The position numbers were made by a program, and so were the translations under genes. A stretch of 64,000 nucleotides of DNA from Methanobacterium sp. PtaB.Bin024 (GTDB taxonomy: Archaea; Methanobacteriota; Methanobacteria; Methanobacteriales; Methanobacteriaceae): positions 1-64,000 of the forward strand of contig MVPY01000092.1 in assembly GCA_002067065.1 (NCBI GenBank), written 5' to 3'. The notes under the pieces were generated by a model that did not search any database, was not told where the DNA came from, and saw only the letters and a list, made by a program, of their open reading frames with translations. Each line of letters begins with the position of its first letter. The first letter of the stretch is position 1. Shown here piece by piece: positions 38,500-48,140 of the stretch.

Positions 38500-38784
38500 C
38501 TAAACCTCACCTTTCAACTCTTTTAACTCTTTTTTCATTTCAGAAACCATATCACAGAGCCGGTTGTTTTGTATTTTTAGTTCTCTGAACGCGTCCATAG
38601 TTATAGGTAATCTTTCAGAGATGGTCACGTGTTCCATGTACGTTACATAAACCTTTTTTAGGTCTTCAGGGTCCGGTGTATAATATGCTCCACGTACTGG
38701 ATCATGATACTTGTGTCCCATCATGTGTTCCCGGATTTCCTCTGGCATTTCTGCGTTTATTAGTTGGGTGTTGAAGAACTTCAT
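38500..38784 (-). pseudogene. Tyrosine integrase 3' remnant (copy 2)
   Basis: Nearly the same as copy 1 (EIREHMMGHKYHDPVRGAYY, KKVYVTYMEHVTI) but truncated further: similarity starts at KFFNTQL, so the HxxR pair is lost. The 3' end carries the shared coiled-coil tail and a similar downstream sequence. Confidence 0.85.
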
Positions 38785-38893
38785 TATTAAATGGAGAGCG
38801 CTTGGTTGAACATCATTTAATTATTATGAATTACAAATAATAATTAATTACGTAAAAAGACTTTTTTATGGGTATAAAGTTCAGGTGAAACAA

Positions 38894-39973
38894 ATGAATA
38901 GTAATGAAATACCAGATTCAAAAACTTCAAAAAAAGAATCAAAATCTAAGTCTGACACTCTTTATTCTACTCTTTTAAGTTCAGATGAAGCCTGGGAACT
39001 TTCATTTAATGCTATTCCAGATTTAATTGCCCTCATAGACAAAGATTTCAACATTAAAAAGATGAACAAAGCCATGGCTGAATTTGTAAAAGACCATGAC
39101 GCGATAGATATTCTTGGATCCAAATGCTATCGTATAATTCACGGAACAGAAGAACCACCAGATTACTGTCCCAATACAAAACTCCTTGAAGATGAACAAT
39201 CACATGTACAAGAATTTCATGAAGATAACCTAAATAGAGATTTCATTGTGACAGTAAACCCTATTTTTGATGAAAATAACCAGATTTTAGGAAGTGTCCA
39301 TATTGTTCATGATGACACTGAACGTAAAAAATCAGAAAAACTATTAGAACAATCATTGAAAGAAAAAGAGATGCTCCTGAAGGAGATCCACCACAGGGTT
39401 AAAAATAATTTAATGATAATTTCTAGTCTCCTGAATCTCCAGTCCCGATATTTAAAGGATGAAGAATCACGTGAAATATTTAAAGAAAGTCAAAATCGTG
39501 CCAAATCAATGGCTTTAATCCATCAAAGACTGTATGAATCTACAGACCTGAAAAATATAGGATTTAAAGAGTACATAACTACCTTAGCCAATGAGCTCTA
39601 CCGAAACTATGTTAAAGATCCAAGTAGGGTGAGTTTAGAACTTGAAATTGAAGACGTAAATATCGATATTAACAATGCAATTCCACTGGGACTGATATTA
39701 AACGAATTAATCACCAATGCAATGAAATATGCTTTTCCAGACGATGAAAAAGGCATAATCAATGTTTCATTTTGTAAAAAAGGAGACAAATACATATTAA
39801 AAGTAGCAGATAATGGTAAAGGCTTCCCAAAAGATTTAGATTACAAAAAATCGGATTCTTTAGGTTTACAACTGGTAACCAACCTATCCTACCAAATTAA
39901 TGGTGAAATAGAGTTGGATAGAACTGAAGGAACTGCATTTATATTAACTTTTACCGAAACCACAATTTCATAA
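38894..39973 (+). CDS. PAS sensor histidine kinase (HisKA_2 type)
   Basis: About 359 residues: a Ser/Lys-rich start, one PAS domain (about 35-145), then the HisKA_2 box LLKEIHHRVKNNLMIISSLL with the phospho-accepting His and an HATPase domain (LNELITNAMKYAFP, VADNGKGFP, SLGLQLV). It has no membrane helix, so it senses in the cytoplasm. The start is the ATG at 38894, with AGGTGA 5 bases upstream. It belongs to the same kinase type as the protein at 45030-47567. No response regulator is adjacent. Confidence 0.92.
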   Translation: MNSNEIPDSKTSKKESKSKSDTLYSTLLSSDEAWELSFNAIPDLIALIDKDFNIKKMNKAMAEFVKDHDAIDILGSKCYRIIHGTEEPPDYCPNTKLLEDEQSHVQEFHEDNLNRDFIVTVNPIFDENNQILGSVHIVHDDTERKKSEKLLEQSLKEKEMLLKEIHHRVKNNLMIISSLLNLQSRYLKDEESREIFKESQNRAKSMALIHQRLYESTDLKNIGFKEYITTLANELYRNYVKDPSRVSLELEIEDVNIDINNAIPLGLILNELITNAMKYAFPDDEKGIINVSFCKKGDKYILKVADNGKGFPKDLDYKKSDSLGLQLVTNLSYQINGEIELDRTEGTAFILTFTETTIS

Positions 39974-40061
39974 TTATTATTTTTTTTAGATTGCGATAAA
40001 GCTCATTGGTATCCCATAGATGTCTTAGTCCATAATTATTCTCAATCTGTAAAAAAAAGAT

Positions 40062-41318
40062 CTAAGCATCGAAGTGGTTTTTAAGGTCCACTTCAGTCCA
40101 GTTATAATGCCTTGGGACTTCGAACCATATTTTAAGATCATGGGGCACCACCACCATTTGAGAGGTGGTGTATGTGGGGAAAAATGGCCCACCATCCGAA
40201 ACTGGAGTGCTCATCATTTGCATCATAAATTCTGGGGTTATATTCCCCTTATTTTTCATACTCATAATCAATACATTATCCATTCTCAAAATACTCTGAC
40301 CAACATCATTAGAATTTCCTGGAAATGGTATTTTCAGTCCCCATGATGGATCTAAAAAATTATTGGTGGCCACCAGAAGACCTTTATCTTGAGGAGCCCT
40401 TTTTACGTATTTACCCGGAATCCATTCATAAGAAAAAGAACCAGTATTATCCGCCACATTAATTATGCTTCCAATTGTAGTGTTAGCATTGGCAAAATTT
40501 TCATCTAACTGAGTAATGTTGGCCGATTTTTGAGTTAATTGGAAAAGTTCCAAATAGGTATCAATGTTTTTAGAACTCTCTGTATTGTTAGAAGTCTTAT
40601 TTAGAGATTTTAACTCCCCATAGGATTCATCACCGTCATTTTTACTTAAAAAAAGCCCTTCCCGGTTTAAACCTGAAGTCATATAGACTGATCCCACGTA
40701 TCCAATGTTAGCAACTGGTATGCTCCCGTCATCAGGGTTATAAACTACAATTTCAGAATAATTGGACATGACATGACTTAAATCAAAATTACGCCCCACT
40801 ACTAACTCTGAGTTAGTAGTATACGGTCCCCAAGCAGCATCAAATGAACATTGCCCATAAGATGGATCTGAAATCAGAATATAAAATAATTGGATCATAC
40901 TGCAAGTTAAATATGTTTTATCTCCGAGACCGGATGTTTCAGATATACCCAACATTATCTCATTATAATTGGGATATGCAGCATATATTTGCTTTTCGTC
41001 TTCTTCACGACTAGTTAAATTCCCTGCAGCAAATACTAATGCAGAATTTTTAGTCATTTGGTTATAAATATCATTCAAGAGGTCTTTACGCAGGGCCCCA
41101 TACTGTCGACCCATTTCTCTGTAATTTCCATGTAATTCTACCACATTGAGAGAGCCGTACTGGTAAAGTTTCCCATCACCATAGGTGGCAATCAATCTTC
41201 CAGTGCCATTATAACTGTTGTCTGTAATATTAGCACCATTTATAGCTGTAACTGGGCAAATCCCCAACAAAAAAATTCCAACAATGAATAATAAAAACAT
41301 TATTCTAATATGGATCAC
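40062..41318 (-). CDS. Secreted Ntn-hydrolase of the C45/choloylglycine-hydrolase-like group
   Basis: A signal peptide (about 1-26) is followed by HGNYREMGRQYGALRKDL, typical of C45 acyltransferase-like enzymes. The probable autocatalytic site is YGQCSFDAAW with Cys157 as nucleophile, followed by GRNFDLS. The family cleaves amide bonds (penicillin, bile-salt or acyl-CoA type substrates); here a wall peptide or lipid is possible. GGGGTGATCC, an almost perfect ribosome site, overlaps the GTG at 41318 and lies at best spacing to an ATT at 41309; the first later ATG is 41300. The start is therefore unsure. Confidence 0.75.
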   Translation of the reverse strand: MIHIRIMFLLFIVGIFLLGICPVTAINGANITDNSYNGTGRLIATYGDGKLYQYGSLNVVELHGNYREMGRQYGALRKDLLNDIYNQMTKNSALVFAAGNLTSREEDEKQIYAAYPNYNEIMLGISETSGLGDKTYLTCSMIQLFYILISDPSYGQCSFDAAWGPYTTNSELVVGRNFDLSHVMSNYSEIVVYNPDDGSIPVANIGYVGSVYMTSGLNREGLFLSKNDGDESYGELKSLNKTSNNTESSKNIDTYLELFQLTQKSANITQLDENFANANTTIGSIINVADNTGSFSYEWIPGKYVKRAPQDKGLLVATNNFLDPSWGLKIPFPGNSNDVGQSILRMDNVLIMSMKNKGNITPEFMMQMMSTPVSDGGPFFPTYTTSQMVVVPHDLKIWFEVPRHYNWTEVDLKNHFDA

Positions 41319-41589
41319 CCCATAAACATTGTATTTTATTTTAATATGTTACTTAATCTGAAACGTGAGTATATTTAGCTAACAATAGTTTTAGGAATTT
41401 CTCTAATACTAAAAATATCCATATCTACCTAAACTCCATTCAACCCATCATCTATTTTTAATTTTTAACAAAAATAATACACAATTATAATTTGAAATAT
41501 TTAACAAATAAAAATCTGGTATCTTCGAGTCACGTTAAAACTTAAAACCAGTGATGATATAATAATATCAAATTTGAGCAGGAATAACT

Positions 41590-42774
41590 ATGGAAATGAA
41601 TAGGAAAATTTTAGCATTTCTTTTTACAATAGTATTGTTTAATTTCATCGGCCTAACCTTGCTAATAACAGTCCAAGCATATATAGTAAGAGAATACAAT
41701 ACCACGGCCCTGGCAGTAAGTCTACTTACAGTTTTTTATGCAGTTTTCCAGTTTTTAGCAGCACCCTTCTTGGGAAGAATTTCTGATCGATATGGACGTC
41801 GTCCAGTTCTCCTAGTTTGTTTATTGGGATCATCAATAGGATATTTTATCTTCGGCATAGGAGGAGCATTATGGGTACTATACCTGTCCAGAATTATCGA
41901 TGGATTTACAGGAGGTAATGTATCAGTCACTACTGCCATTGTAAGTGATATATCACCTGCCAAGGATCGTACCAAAAATCTTGGAGTTATCGGTGCAGCA
42001 TTTGGACTTGGATTCATCATAGGTCCTGTTATTGGTGGATTTTTAGGTCAGATTAGTTTAACTGCTCCAGCATATGCAGCAGGAATTTTTTCCTTAGCTG
42101 CAGCCATAGTTGGGTTTTTCATATTACCTGAATCTCTTCTGAAGGAGAATAGAATTTCAGATAAAATAGAATTGAAAGATTTGAATCCATTTGCATCAAT
42201 TGGAAAATTCTTAACCCGTTCAATGCTAGGAATACTCTTAATAATATTTATAATTGTTAATTTCACTTTCAATGGATTTACAATTACATTTCCAGTTTTT
42301 GTAATAGACAAATTTACTATAAACCCCCTAAATATTGGTGGATTACTATTTGTAAGTGGTATTGTCATAGCCATAGTACAGGGAGGTTTAATAGGGAAAC
42401 TTGCCAAAAAATTTGGTGATAAAAAACTTTTAACAAGTGGAACATTGATCCTAATTTCAGGATTATTATTCTCCTTTGCAAATAATTTTTGGATGTTATA
42501 CCCCATTCTGGCAGTTATAAGTTTGGGTGTGGGTTTGATCTCTCCCACCTTAAATTCACAAATATCAAAAATTGTACTTCCCCATGAAATTGGAGAAGTT
42601 TTTGGTGTCAGCACTGCACTTAACAGTTTAACTACTATTTTCGGGCCATTAATAGCAGGCATACTCTTTGATCGAATTCAACCCAATGCACCTTATCTGG
42701 GAGGTGCTATCTTACTATTAATTGTTCTATTGCTTTTAATGCAATATAAACCAGTTTTAGCAACTAAAATCTAA
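41590..42774 (+). CDS. Major facilitator superfamily transporter
   Basis: A 394-residue protein with 12 helices and the MFS loop motif GRISDRYGRRPVLL after helix 2, as well as GAAFGLGFIIGPVIGG (motif C of drug/H+ antiporters). It resembles TetA-like multidrug exporters. The gene converges on the heliorhodopsin gene, with 81 bases between the stop codons. The substrate is not known. Confidence 0.9.
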   Translation: MEMNRKILAFLFTIVLFNFIGLTLLITVQAYIVREYNTTALAVSLLTVFYAVFQFLAAPFLGRISDRYGRRPVLLVCLLGSSIGYFIFGIGGALWVLYLSRIIDGFTGGNVSVTTAIVSDISPAKDRTKNLGVIGAAFGLGFIIGPVIGGFLGQISLTAPAYAAGIFSLAAAIVGFFILPESLLKENRISDKIELKDLNPFASIGKFLTRSMLGILLIIFIIVNFTFNGFTITFPVFVIDKFTINPLNIGGLLFVSGIVIAIVQGGLIGKLAKKFGDKKLLTSGTLILISGLLFSFANNFWMLYPILAVISLGVGLISPTLNSQISKIVLPHEIGEVFGVSTALNSLTTIFGPLIAGILFDRIQPNAPYLGGAILLLIVLLLLMQYKPVLATKI

Positions 42775-42855
42775 AAACATATCATAATAAATATGTAATT
42801 CAAAACAAAAATAATATTTATTCCTTAAAAAAAAGGAAAAGAATAATTTTTTATT

Positions 42856-43680
42856 TTAGAATGGTGAGAATACACCTACAAAAACTAGCCAAGCTAGTAT
42901 GGTTTTTGCTATAAAGCTTAGTAGAATGTATACTCTTTCTCCATAGAGATAATCCTTCCATTTGCCTATTCCCGCATATTGCAATATCATGTTTATGGAG
43001 AATGTGTTAAACATGATGAAGTAAATTAACAATATGAAATAGACGAATGTTGGTGGATTAGTATCACTGGAAGATAATGCTGAAACGAAATATGCTGCAA
43101 TTACCACCCATGGCACGAATCCTGATAGACAACCTAGGAGATATGCTGACCAATCTGTTTTTTTAGTGTAGAAGTTTATTTTCTCCATGAGAAGACCGCA
43201 GAAGATCATCACTGCATTCATTACGAAGATCATTACCAGAGACCATAAGTCCCAAACTCCTACAAATGTGGCGATAATTACCAGCATTATAGAACTGGTG
43301 ATAGCATATTCATACCAGCGGTAAGGGTTCATTCCTTTTTTAAGGTTATCTACATAGGATTTGTTCACCACGAAAGCTATGAGTAATAGTGCTATACCTG
43401 AAATCAATAGAAATGACGCTAAAATTGCACCGAGATTGTTAACAGTAAATGCAATTTGTGGATCTGGAAGTACTTGGGCTTGGAATGGACTAAAAGATAT
43501 GATCTTAAATTTGAGATAGAATGTGTAAATATCTCTCTGCCAATCTAATAGATAACCCAGTATTAGCATAACAATACCCTGCACCAAAAGAAAAACACCG
43601 GCACCAATATTCAAATTTCGAAGACCAGCATAACTTATGGGTGATTTAGATATTATTTCTCGTCTAAGTTCATTGTCCAA
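42856..43680 (-). CDS. Heliorhodopsin
   Basis: A seven-helix protein of about 274 residues with heliorhodopsin signatures: NPYRWYEYAITSSIM in helix 3 (the Glu is the expected Schiff-base counterion), NAVMIFCGLLMEK, GCLSGFVPW, and in helix 7 GKWKDYLYGERVYILLSF followed by AKTILAW, whose Lys would bind retinal. Heliorhodopsins lie inverted in the membrane, with N-terminus inside, and have slow photocycles; their role is unsettled. The start is TTG at 43680, 8 bases after AGGAGG. No retinal-synthesis gene is in the window. The family call rests on several separate blocks and is strong. Confidence 0.93.
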   Translation of the reverse strand: MDNELRREIISKSPISYAGLRNLNIGAGVFLLVQGIVMLILGYLLDWQRDIYTFYLKFKIISFSPFQAQVLPDPQIAFTVNNLGAILASFLLISGIALLLIAFVVNKSYVDNLKKGMNPYRWYEYAITSSIMLVIIATFVGVWDLWSLVMIFVMNAVMIFCGLLMEKINFYTKKTDWSAYLLGCLSGFVPWVVIAAYFVSALSSSDTNPPTFVYFILLIYFIMFNTFSINMILQYAGIGKWKDYLYGERVYILLSFIAKTILAWLVFVGVFSPF

Positions 43681-43902
43681 TCTAAACACCTCCTTTATAA
43701 TTAATTATACATTTGTGCTATTATGTGAATTAAATTTTACTACGAACAGTCTTAAAATATCATAAAAATTATTAAAACAATCTTAATAAAGGAATTAATA
43801 TTAAAAAGTTACTATAAATCATTATTTATTATTAGGAAAAAATTTATTATTTTTAATCAATATATGAATTAGATAAATTAATTTTAAGGGGGAATTTATT
43901 AT

Positions 43903-44559
43903 ATGACTGAAAGTCCTGCTTATACTGTGGAAAGTAAAGAGGGGGATATTGAAATTAGGGTTTATTCGGGTTATATTTTGGCTCAAACAGATGTGAAGGC
44001 TGATTTCGATAAAGCAATTGGGATGGGTTTTTCTATTTTAGCCAATTACATTTTTGGCGGCAATAGGAAAAAATCTAAGATATCTATGACTGCTCCAGTG
44101 TCTGGTGAAAATTTATCTGAATCTGAGAAAATCGCAATGACCGTACCAGTAACTGAGGAACGTGTTGATTCAGAAAAGATACCTATGGCAGCACCAGTAA
44201 CTGAAGAATCTGTTGATGAGTCTGAGAAAATCGCAATGACCGTACCAGTTACTGAAGAAAAATCTGATTCTCATTTATACCGTATTTCTTTTACAATGCC
44301 ATCTAAATACACATTAGATACCTTACCTGAACCTGAAGATAAAAAAATAAAATTTAAAGAATTTAAAAACCAAAAGATGGCGGTTTTAAGATTTAAAGGA
44401 CGGGTTAATCATAAATTAGCAGATAAAGAAATGGAAGAACTTAAAAATTGGCTTGAGAAAAATGATATAAAACCAAAATCCAATTTCATCATTGCACAAT
44501 ACAACCATCCTGCTGTACCTGGCTTTTTCAGGAAAAATGAAGTAATGGTAGAAATATAA
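43903..44559 (+). CDS. SOUL haem-binding family protein with expanded central repeat
   Basis: A 218-residue SOUL/HEBP-type protein (YTVESKEGDIEIRVYSGYI; C-terminal AVLRFKGRVNH, IAQYNHPAVPGFFRKNEVMVEI). The central loop, normally one KIAMTAPV, is present about four times (ISMTAPV, IAMTVPV, IPMAAPV, IAMTVPV) with Glu/Ser spacers. The family binds haem or related tetrapyrroles. The gene diverges from the heliorhodopsin gene, a 220-base gap apart. A link between the two is only a guess. Confidence 0.88.
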   Translation: MTESPAYTVESKEGDIEIRVYSGYILAQTDVKADFDKAIGMGFSILANYIFGGNRKKSKISMTAPVSGENLSESEKIAMTVPVTEERVDSEKIPMAAPVTEESVDESEKIAMTVPVTEEKSDSHLYRISFTMPSKYTLDTLPEPEDKKIKFKEFKNQKMAVLRFKGRVNHKLADKEMEELKNWLEKNDIKPKSNFIIAQYNHPAVPGFFRKNEVMVEI

Positions 44560-44700
44560 CAAACTATAGAGATTTTTGATTTACCTTAGTTTTGATTTTT
44601 GAGTTTTTATTATATACTTATATTATGTAATAATTTTGCCATATTTTTTATATCAAAAACAGCCTTAAAGATGGCACATTTATTACAATTTATAATTTTG

Positions 44701-44770
44701 AATATTTACCCTTCTTTTATAATTATTCTCCAACCCTTAATTATCTAACCATATATTTTAAATACTTATA
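44701..44770. repeat. 70-bp direct repeat, left copy
   Basis: It matches 47796-47865 at 66 of 70 positions in the same orientation. The two copies enclose the zinc-ribbon pseudogene and the large histidine kinase gene. Confidence 0.88.
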
Positions 44771-44795
44771 ATTTAATGATAAACAGTTTAAGGAG

Positions 44796-45016
44796 TTATA
44801 TTAACGAAAAAATCGACCCTAACACATAATTACCAAACAAATCAGCAACGATTAAAATTATCATGACCCAGATGATTGTGTCTACGATTGTGTTGCCTGT
44901 GAACTCTCCGAACTTTTTATCTTTCTTAATTCTTGTTTTTCTAATGGTGTTCCGCATTCCTGGCAGTATTCTGCAATGTCAGGGTTGTTTTTACCACATT
45001 TCTTGCATTTAACCGT
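44796..45016 (-). pseudogene. Decayed zinc-ribbon membrane protein
   Basis: The minus strand encodes VKCKKCGKNNPDIAEYCQEC and then, after a +1/-1 shift in an A-rich stretch, a membrane helix (NTIVDTIIWVMIILIVADLF). The expected start Met codon is ACG. The combination of a lost start and a frameshift shows decay. Confidence 0.65.
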
Positions 45017-45029
45017 TCATGCACCCCAT

Positions 45030-47567
45030 TCATCCTATATCTGATTGTTGGATTATTCTGTTTTTGTACTTCAACTCTTGGAAAATGATTTTGAATTCTG
45101 TCCCATGATTCGTGTCCATTGAAATTGTACCCTCAAGCTGACGAACTAAATTATTAACCAATTGCAATCCAAGTGAATCTGTGTTTTTATAATCCAATTC
45201 CTCTGGGAATCCTATACCATCATCACGGACTATTAATTCAAATTTGTCATTAGATTTTTTTAGAGATAATTCAAGCACACCTTCCCTCCCATCTGGAAAT
45301 GCGTGTTTTAAGCTGTTTGAGACTAGTTCTGTTATGATAAGCCCGCAGGGTGTTGCTGTCTCAATATTGAACTTTATGTTTTCTACGTTTAGCTTTACTT
45401 TAATTTGATCTTGGTTGCCATAATACGAATAAAATAAATATGATACTAATCGTTGGATGTAATCATCAAGTTCAATGTGTGTTAGGTTATGGGAGTGGTA
45501 TAGTTCTTCATGGACCATGAACATGGATTTAACACGGTTTTGACTCTCTTTTAGAACATTCACGACTTGTTCATCATCACCCAACTGAACAGTCTGCAGA
45601 TTAAGCAAACTAGAAATAATTTGCATATTATTTTTAACCCGGTGATGTATTTCTCTGAGTAAAACTTCTTTTTCTTCAAGTGATGATTTTAAATTGTCGA
45701 GGGCATTCTTTTTATCTGTGATGTCTGTGGCGATTACTAAAATCGAGTTAATTTCCGTGTTCATCTTTAATGGAACTAAATATCCTTCAGCCCATCGTTC
45801 TTTACCGTTTTTGTCAAGGAGCCTGTATTGATATGGTCCAACAGCATGTCCTTCAAAGGCTTTCGTGAATTGTCTGATATGTAAAGAAATCTCTTCTTTA
45901 GGGAACAGATTTAGTTCGGCGAAGTTTTCACCAATCACTTCTTCTCTGGACAGGCCCATGAAATCCGTTGCAGTGTCATTAAGATCTAAAAGGGTTCCAT
46001 CCACCCCTAAAAGGACTGTGTAATCTGGATTGGATGTAAAGAGAGTTTTGTATTTTTTTTCACTTTCTTTCAAAGATTGTTCTGCAAGTTTACGATCAGT
46101 TGTATCTCTTATGATAGCAGTGAAATATACTTCCTGATCAATTTCCCATTTAGCTAGTGACATTTCAAATGGGAATTCTGTACCGTCTTTTTTAAGTCCA
46201 ATGGTTTCGGAGGTTCTTCCTGTTAATTTGTGCACACCGGTCAATTGAAATTGTCTAAGGCTTTCCATGAATTTTTCCTGGTATCGTTCAGGCATTAATA
46301 TTGTGAGTTGGGAATTGATTAGTTCATTTTTAGAGTAACCGAACATTTTTAGTAAGCTTTTGTTGAAATATAAAATTTTACCATTGGTGTCGCTGGTTAA
46401 AATACCATCTAATGTGTATTCAGCAAGAGCACGGAAACGTAAAAGGTTTTTTTCCAACATTTTTTGTGTGTTTTTAAGATCGGTGATATCTGTAGCCGAT
46501 ACTAACCATTGATCAGTTCCAGGAAGAGCAGTCACTGTAATATATGTAAACAGATGTCCCCCGTTCTTTGTGATGAAAACTGTTTCATATTGATGTGGTG
46601 CTGATTCAGGATCTTTCACCCGCTTCTGGTGATATTCCAACATCATTTCTAGGTAGTCTGGATGGACAAATTCCATCCACTTCCTCTTACCCTCCAATTC
46701 TTCATGAGAATAACCACTGAGTCTTCTCCATTCAGAGTTAAACATGATGATGGTACCATCTTTATCAAAAGTCAGAATACCAGTTCCACTATTTTCAAAT
46801 ATGGCTTGGTAATTCTTTTCAGATATTTTCAACTTTTTTTCTGACTTTTTACGTTGGGTGATGTCCATCATCATTCCAGATATTATATCATCTTCTAAAT
46901 GTGCACTAAGAATGATGCTAATTGTTTCACCAGTTTTGGTTAGCATATCAACTTCATAATGACGGAATCTGCCCTTTTTTTGGAGTTTTTCTATTATTTT
47001 ATTTCTATCTTCTGGATTTTTATATAATTCTAGAGAATTTTTTGTTTTAAATTCTTCAATGCTGTAGCCAAACAATTCAGCCATAGACTCATTGACAAAA
47101 AGTATGTCACCATTTAGGTTGCTTTTATAAACTGCAACCATTGAATTATCAACCAACTCACGATAACTTTTCTCACTCTCTTTCAACTCTTTATCCATCT
47201 TTTTTTTGTAAAGACTCATTTCAATGGCCAATCTAAGTTCTGTCTTATCAAATGGTTTAATAAGATACGCATAAGGTTCGGTGGTTTTAGCTTCCTGGAC
47301 TGTGGATTCCTCAGAATGAGCAGTTAAATAAATGACAGGTATATCAAGGTCTTTAATTTCTGATGCTGCCTCAACACCATTTTTTTCTCCTTTCAAGACA
47401 ATGTCCATTAAAATAAGATCAGGCATGATTTCTAAGGCTTTCTTTATGGCTTCCTCACCACTGGACGCAACATAAGGGACATTATAACCAAAAGACTCCA
47501 AGGCAGATTTAATGTCCAAGGCCTCTATACGTTCATCCTCGACAATTAGAATATTAGGATCAGACAT
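45030..47567 (-). CDS. Hybrid receiver-PAS4-histidine kinase (HisKA_2)
   Basis: The 845-residue protein has an N-terminal receiver (ILIVEDE; phospho-Asp in ILMDIV; Lys in LIKPFD), four PAS domains (about 135-250, 255-370, 380-495, 505-620), the HisKA_2 box VLLREIHHRVKNNMQIISSL, and an HATPase domain (ITELVSNSLKHAFPDG, RDDGIGFP). It is a soluble kinase that takes phosphate at its front end and senses through PAS pockets, a layout common in Methanobacterium. No membrane helices are seen. It lies between 70-bp direct repeats. Confidence 0.93.
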   Translation of the reverse strand: MSDPNILIVEDERIEALDIKSALESFGYNVPYVASSGEEAIKKALEIMPDLILMDIVLKGEKNGVEAASEIKDLDIPVIYLTAHSEESTVQEAKTTEPYAYLIKPFDKTELRLAIEMSLYKKKMDKELKESEKSYRELVDNSMVAVYKSNLNGDILFVNESMAELFGYSIEEFKTKNSLELYKNPEDRNKIIEKLQKKGRFRHYEVDMLTKTGETISIILSAHLEDDIISGMMMDITQRKKSEKKLKISEKNYQAIFENSGTGILTFDKDGTIIMFNSEWRRLSGYSHEELEGKRKWMEFVHPDYLEMMLEYHQKRVKDPESAPHQYETVFITKNGGHLFTYITVTALPGTDQWLVSATDITDLKNTQKMLEKNLLRFRALAEYTLDGILTSDTNGKILYFNKSLLKMFGYSKNELINSQLTILMPERYQEKFMESLRQFQLTGVHKLTGRTSETIGLKKDGTEFPFEMSLAKWEIDQEVYFTAIIRDTTDRKLAEQSLKESEKKYKTLFTSNPDYTVLLGVDGTLLDLNDTATDFMGLSREEVIGENFAELNLFPKEEISLHIRQFTKAFEGHAVGPYQYRLLDKNGKERWAEGYLVPLKMNTEINSILVIATDITDKKNALDNLKSSLEEKEVLLREIHHRVKNNMQIISSLLNLQTVQLGDDEQVVNVLKESQNRVKSMFMVHEELYHSHNLTHIELDDYIQRLVSYLFYSYYGNQDQIKVKLNVENIKFNIETATPCGLIITELVSNSLKHAFPDGREGVLELSLKKSNDKFELIVRDDGIGFPEELDYKNTDSLGLQLVNNLVRQLEGTISMDTNHGTEFKIIFQELKYKNRIIQQSDIG

Positions 47568-47795
47568 AAGAATCTTACATAATCTATGTCTATTAAGCCT
47601 ATTAAATTATTATGTAAAATTGAAAAATACGATTTCTTATTTCCTTTTAAAGCCGAAAATTTACGTAGATCAAATAATCCGGATTTTCAGCAGTTATTTA
47701 TTATCAACTGAAAACTGTTTAAAAAGGATATTATTACTCTCCACATGCCCTTTCGATTCTTTACAGTCTTTCCCCTGAAAAATAATTTTTTATCA

Positions 47796-47865
47796 AATAT
47801 TTACCCTTCTTTTATAATTATTCTCCAACCCCCAATTATCTAAACATATATTTTAAATATTTATA
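47796..47865. repeat. 70-bp direct repeat, right copy
   Basis: The partner of 44701-44770, with four substitutions. It ends 110 bases before the 33-residue small gene. Apart from this repeat, 47568-47974 shows nothing that I recognise. Confidence 0.88.
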
Positions 47866-47974
47866 ATCTTATAATAAATATTATAAACTGTTTTTATTAC
47901 TTTTCAGGTGCTTTTGAACTCTTATTTTAAAAACCAAAACCAGATAAAAAAAATATATGTGTGGGTGATAAGCA

Positions 47975-48076
47975 ATGCAGGAGAAGAATATCTTCCAGGA
48001 CATGACCAAAGAAGAAGCCAAGGAATACATCAGGGAATGTTTAACAAATTTCCTGGACAGTGCAGAGGAAGAGTAG
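47975..48076 (+). CDS. Small acidic protein of 33 residues
   Basis: The reading frame begins MQEKNIFQDMTKEEAKEYIR and ends in DSAEEE before TAG. A good ribosome site, GGGTGAT, ends 6 bases before the ATG. The protein is mostly charged helix. It may be a small regulator, or a remnant of the mobile element whose integrase tail follows at 48141. It is too short for family recognition. Confidence 0.45.
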   Translation: MQEKNIFQDMTKEEAKEYIRECLTNFLDSAEEE

Positions 48077-48140
48077 TTAGTAATTTTTTGGGGGTTCACC
48101 AGGTGGATCCCCCATGTTTAAATTTCAGAAATAAAAAGGA

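Noticed and set aside
42048..42662. 204-codon minus-strand frame opposite the MFS transporter
   Set aside because: Antisense shadow; the MFS frame has motif A and twelve helices.
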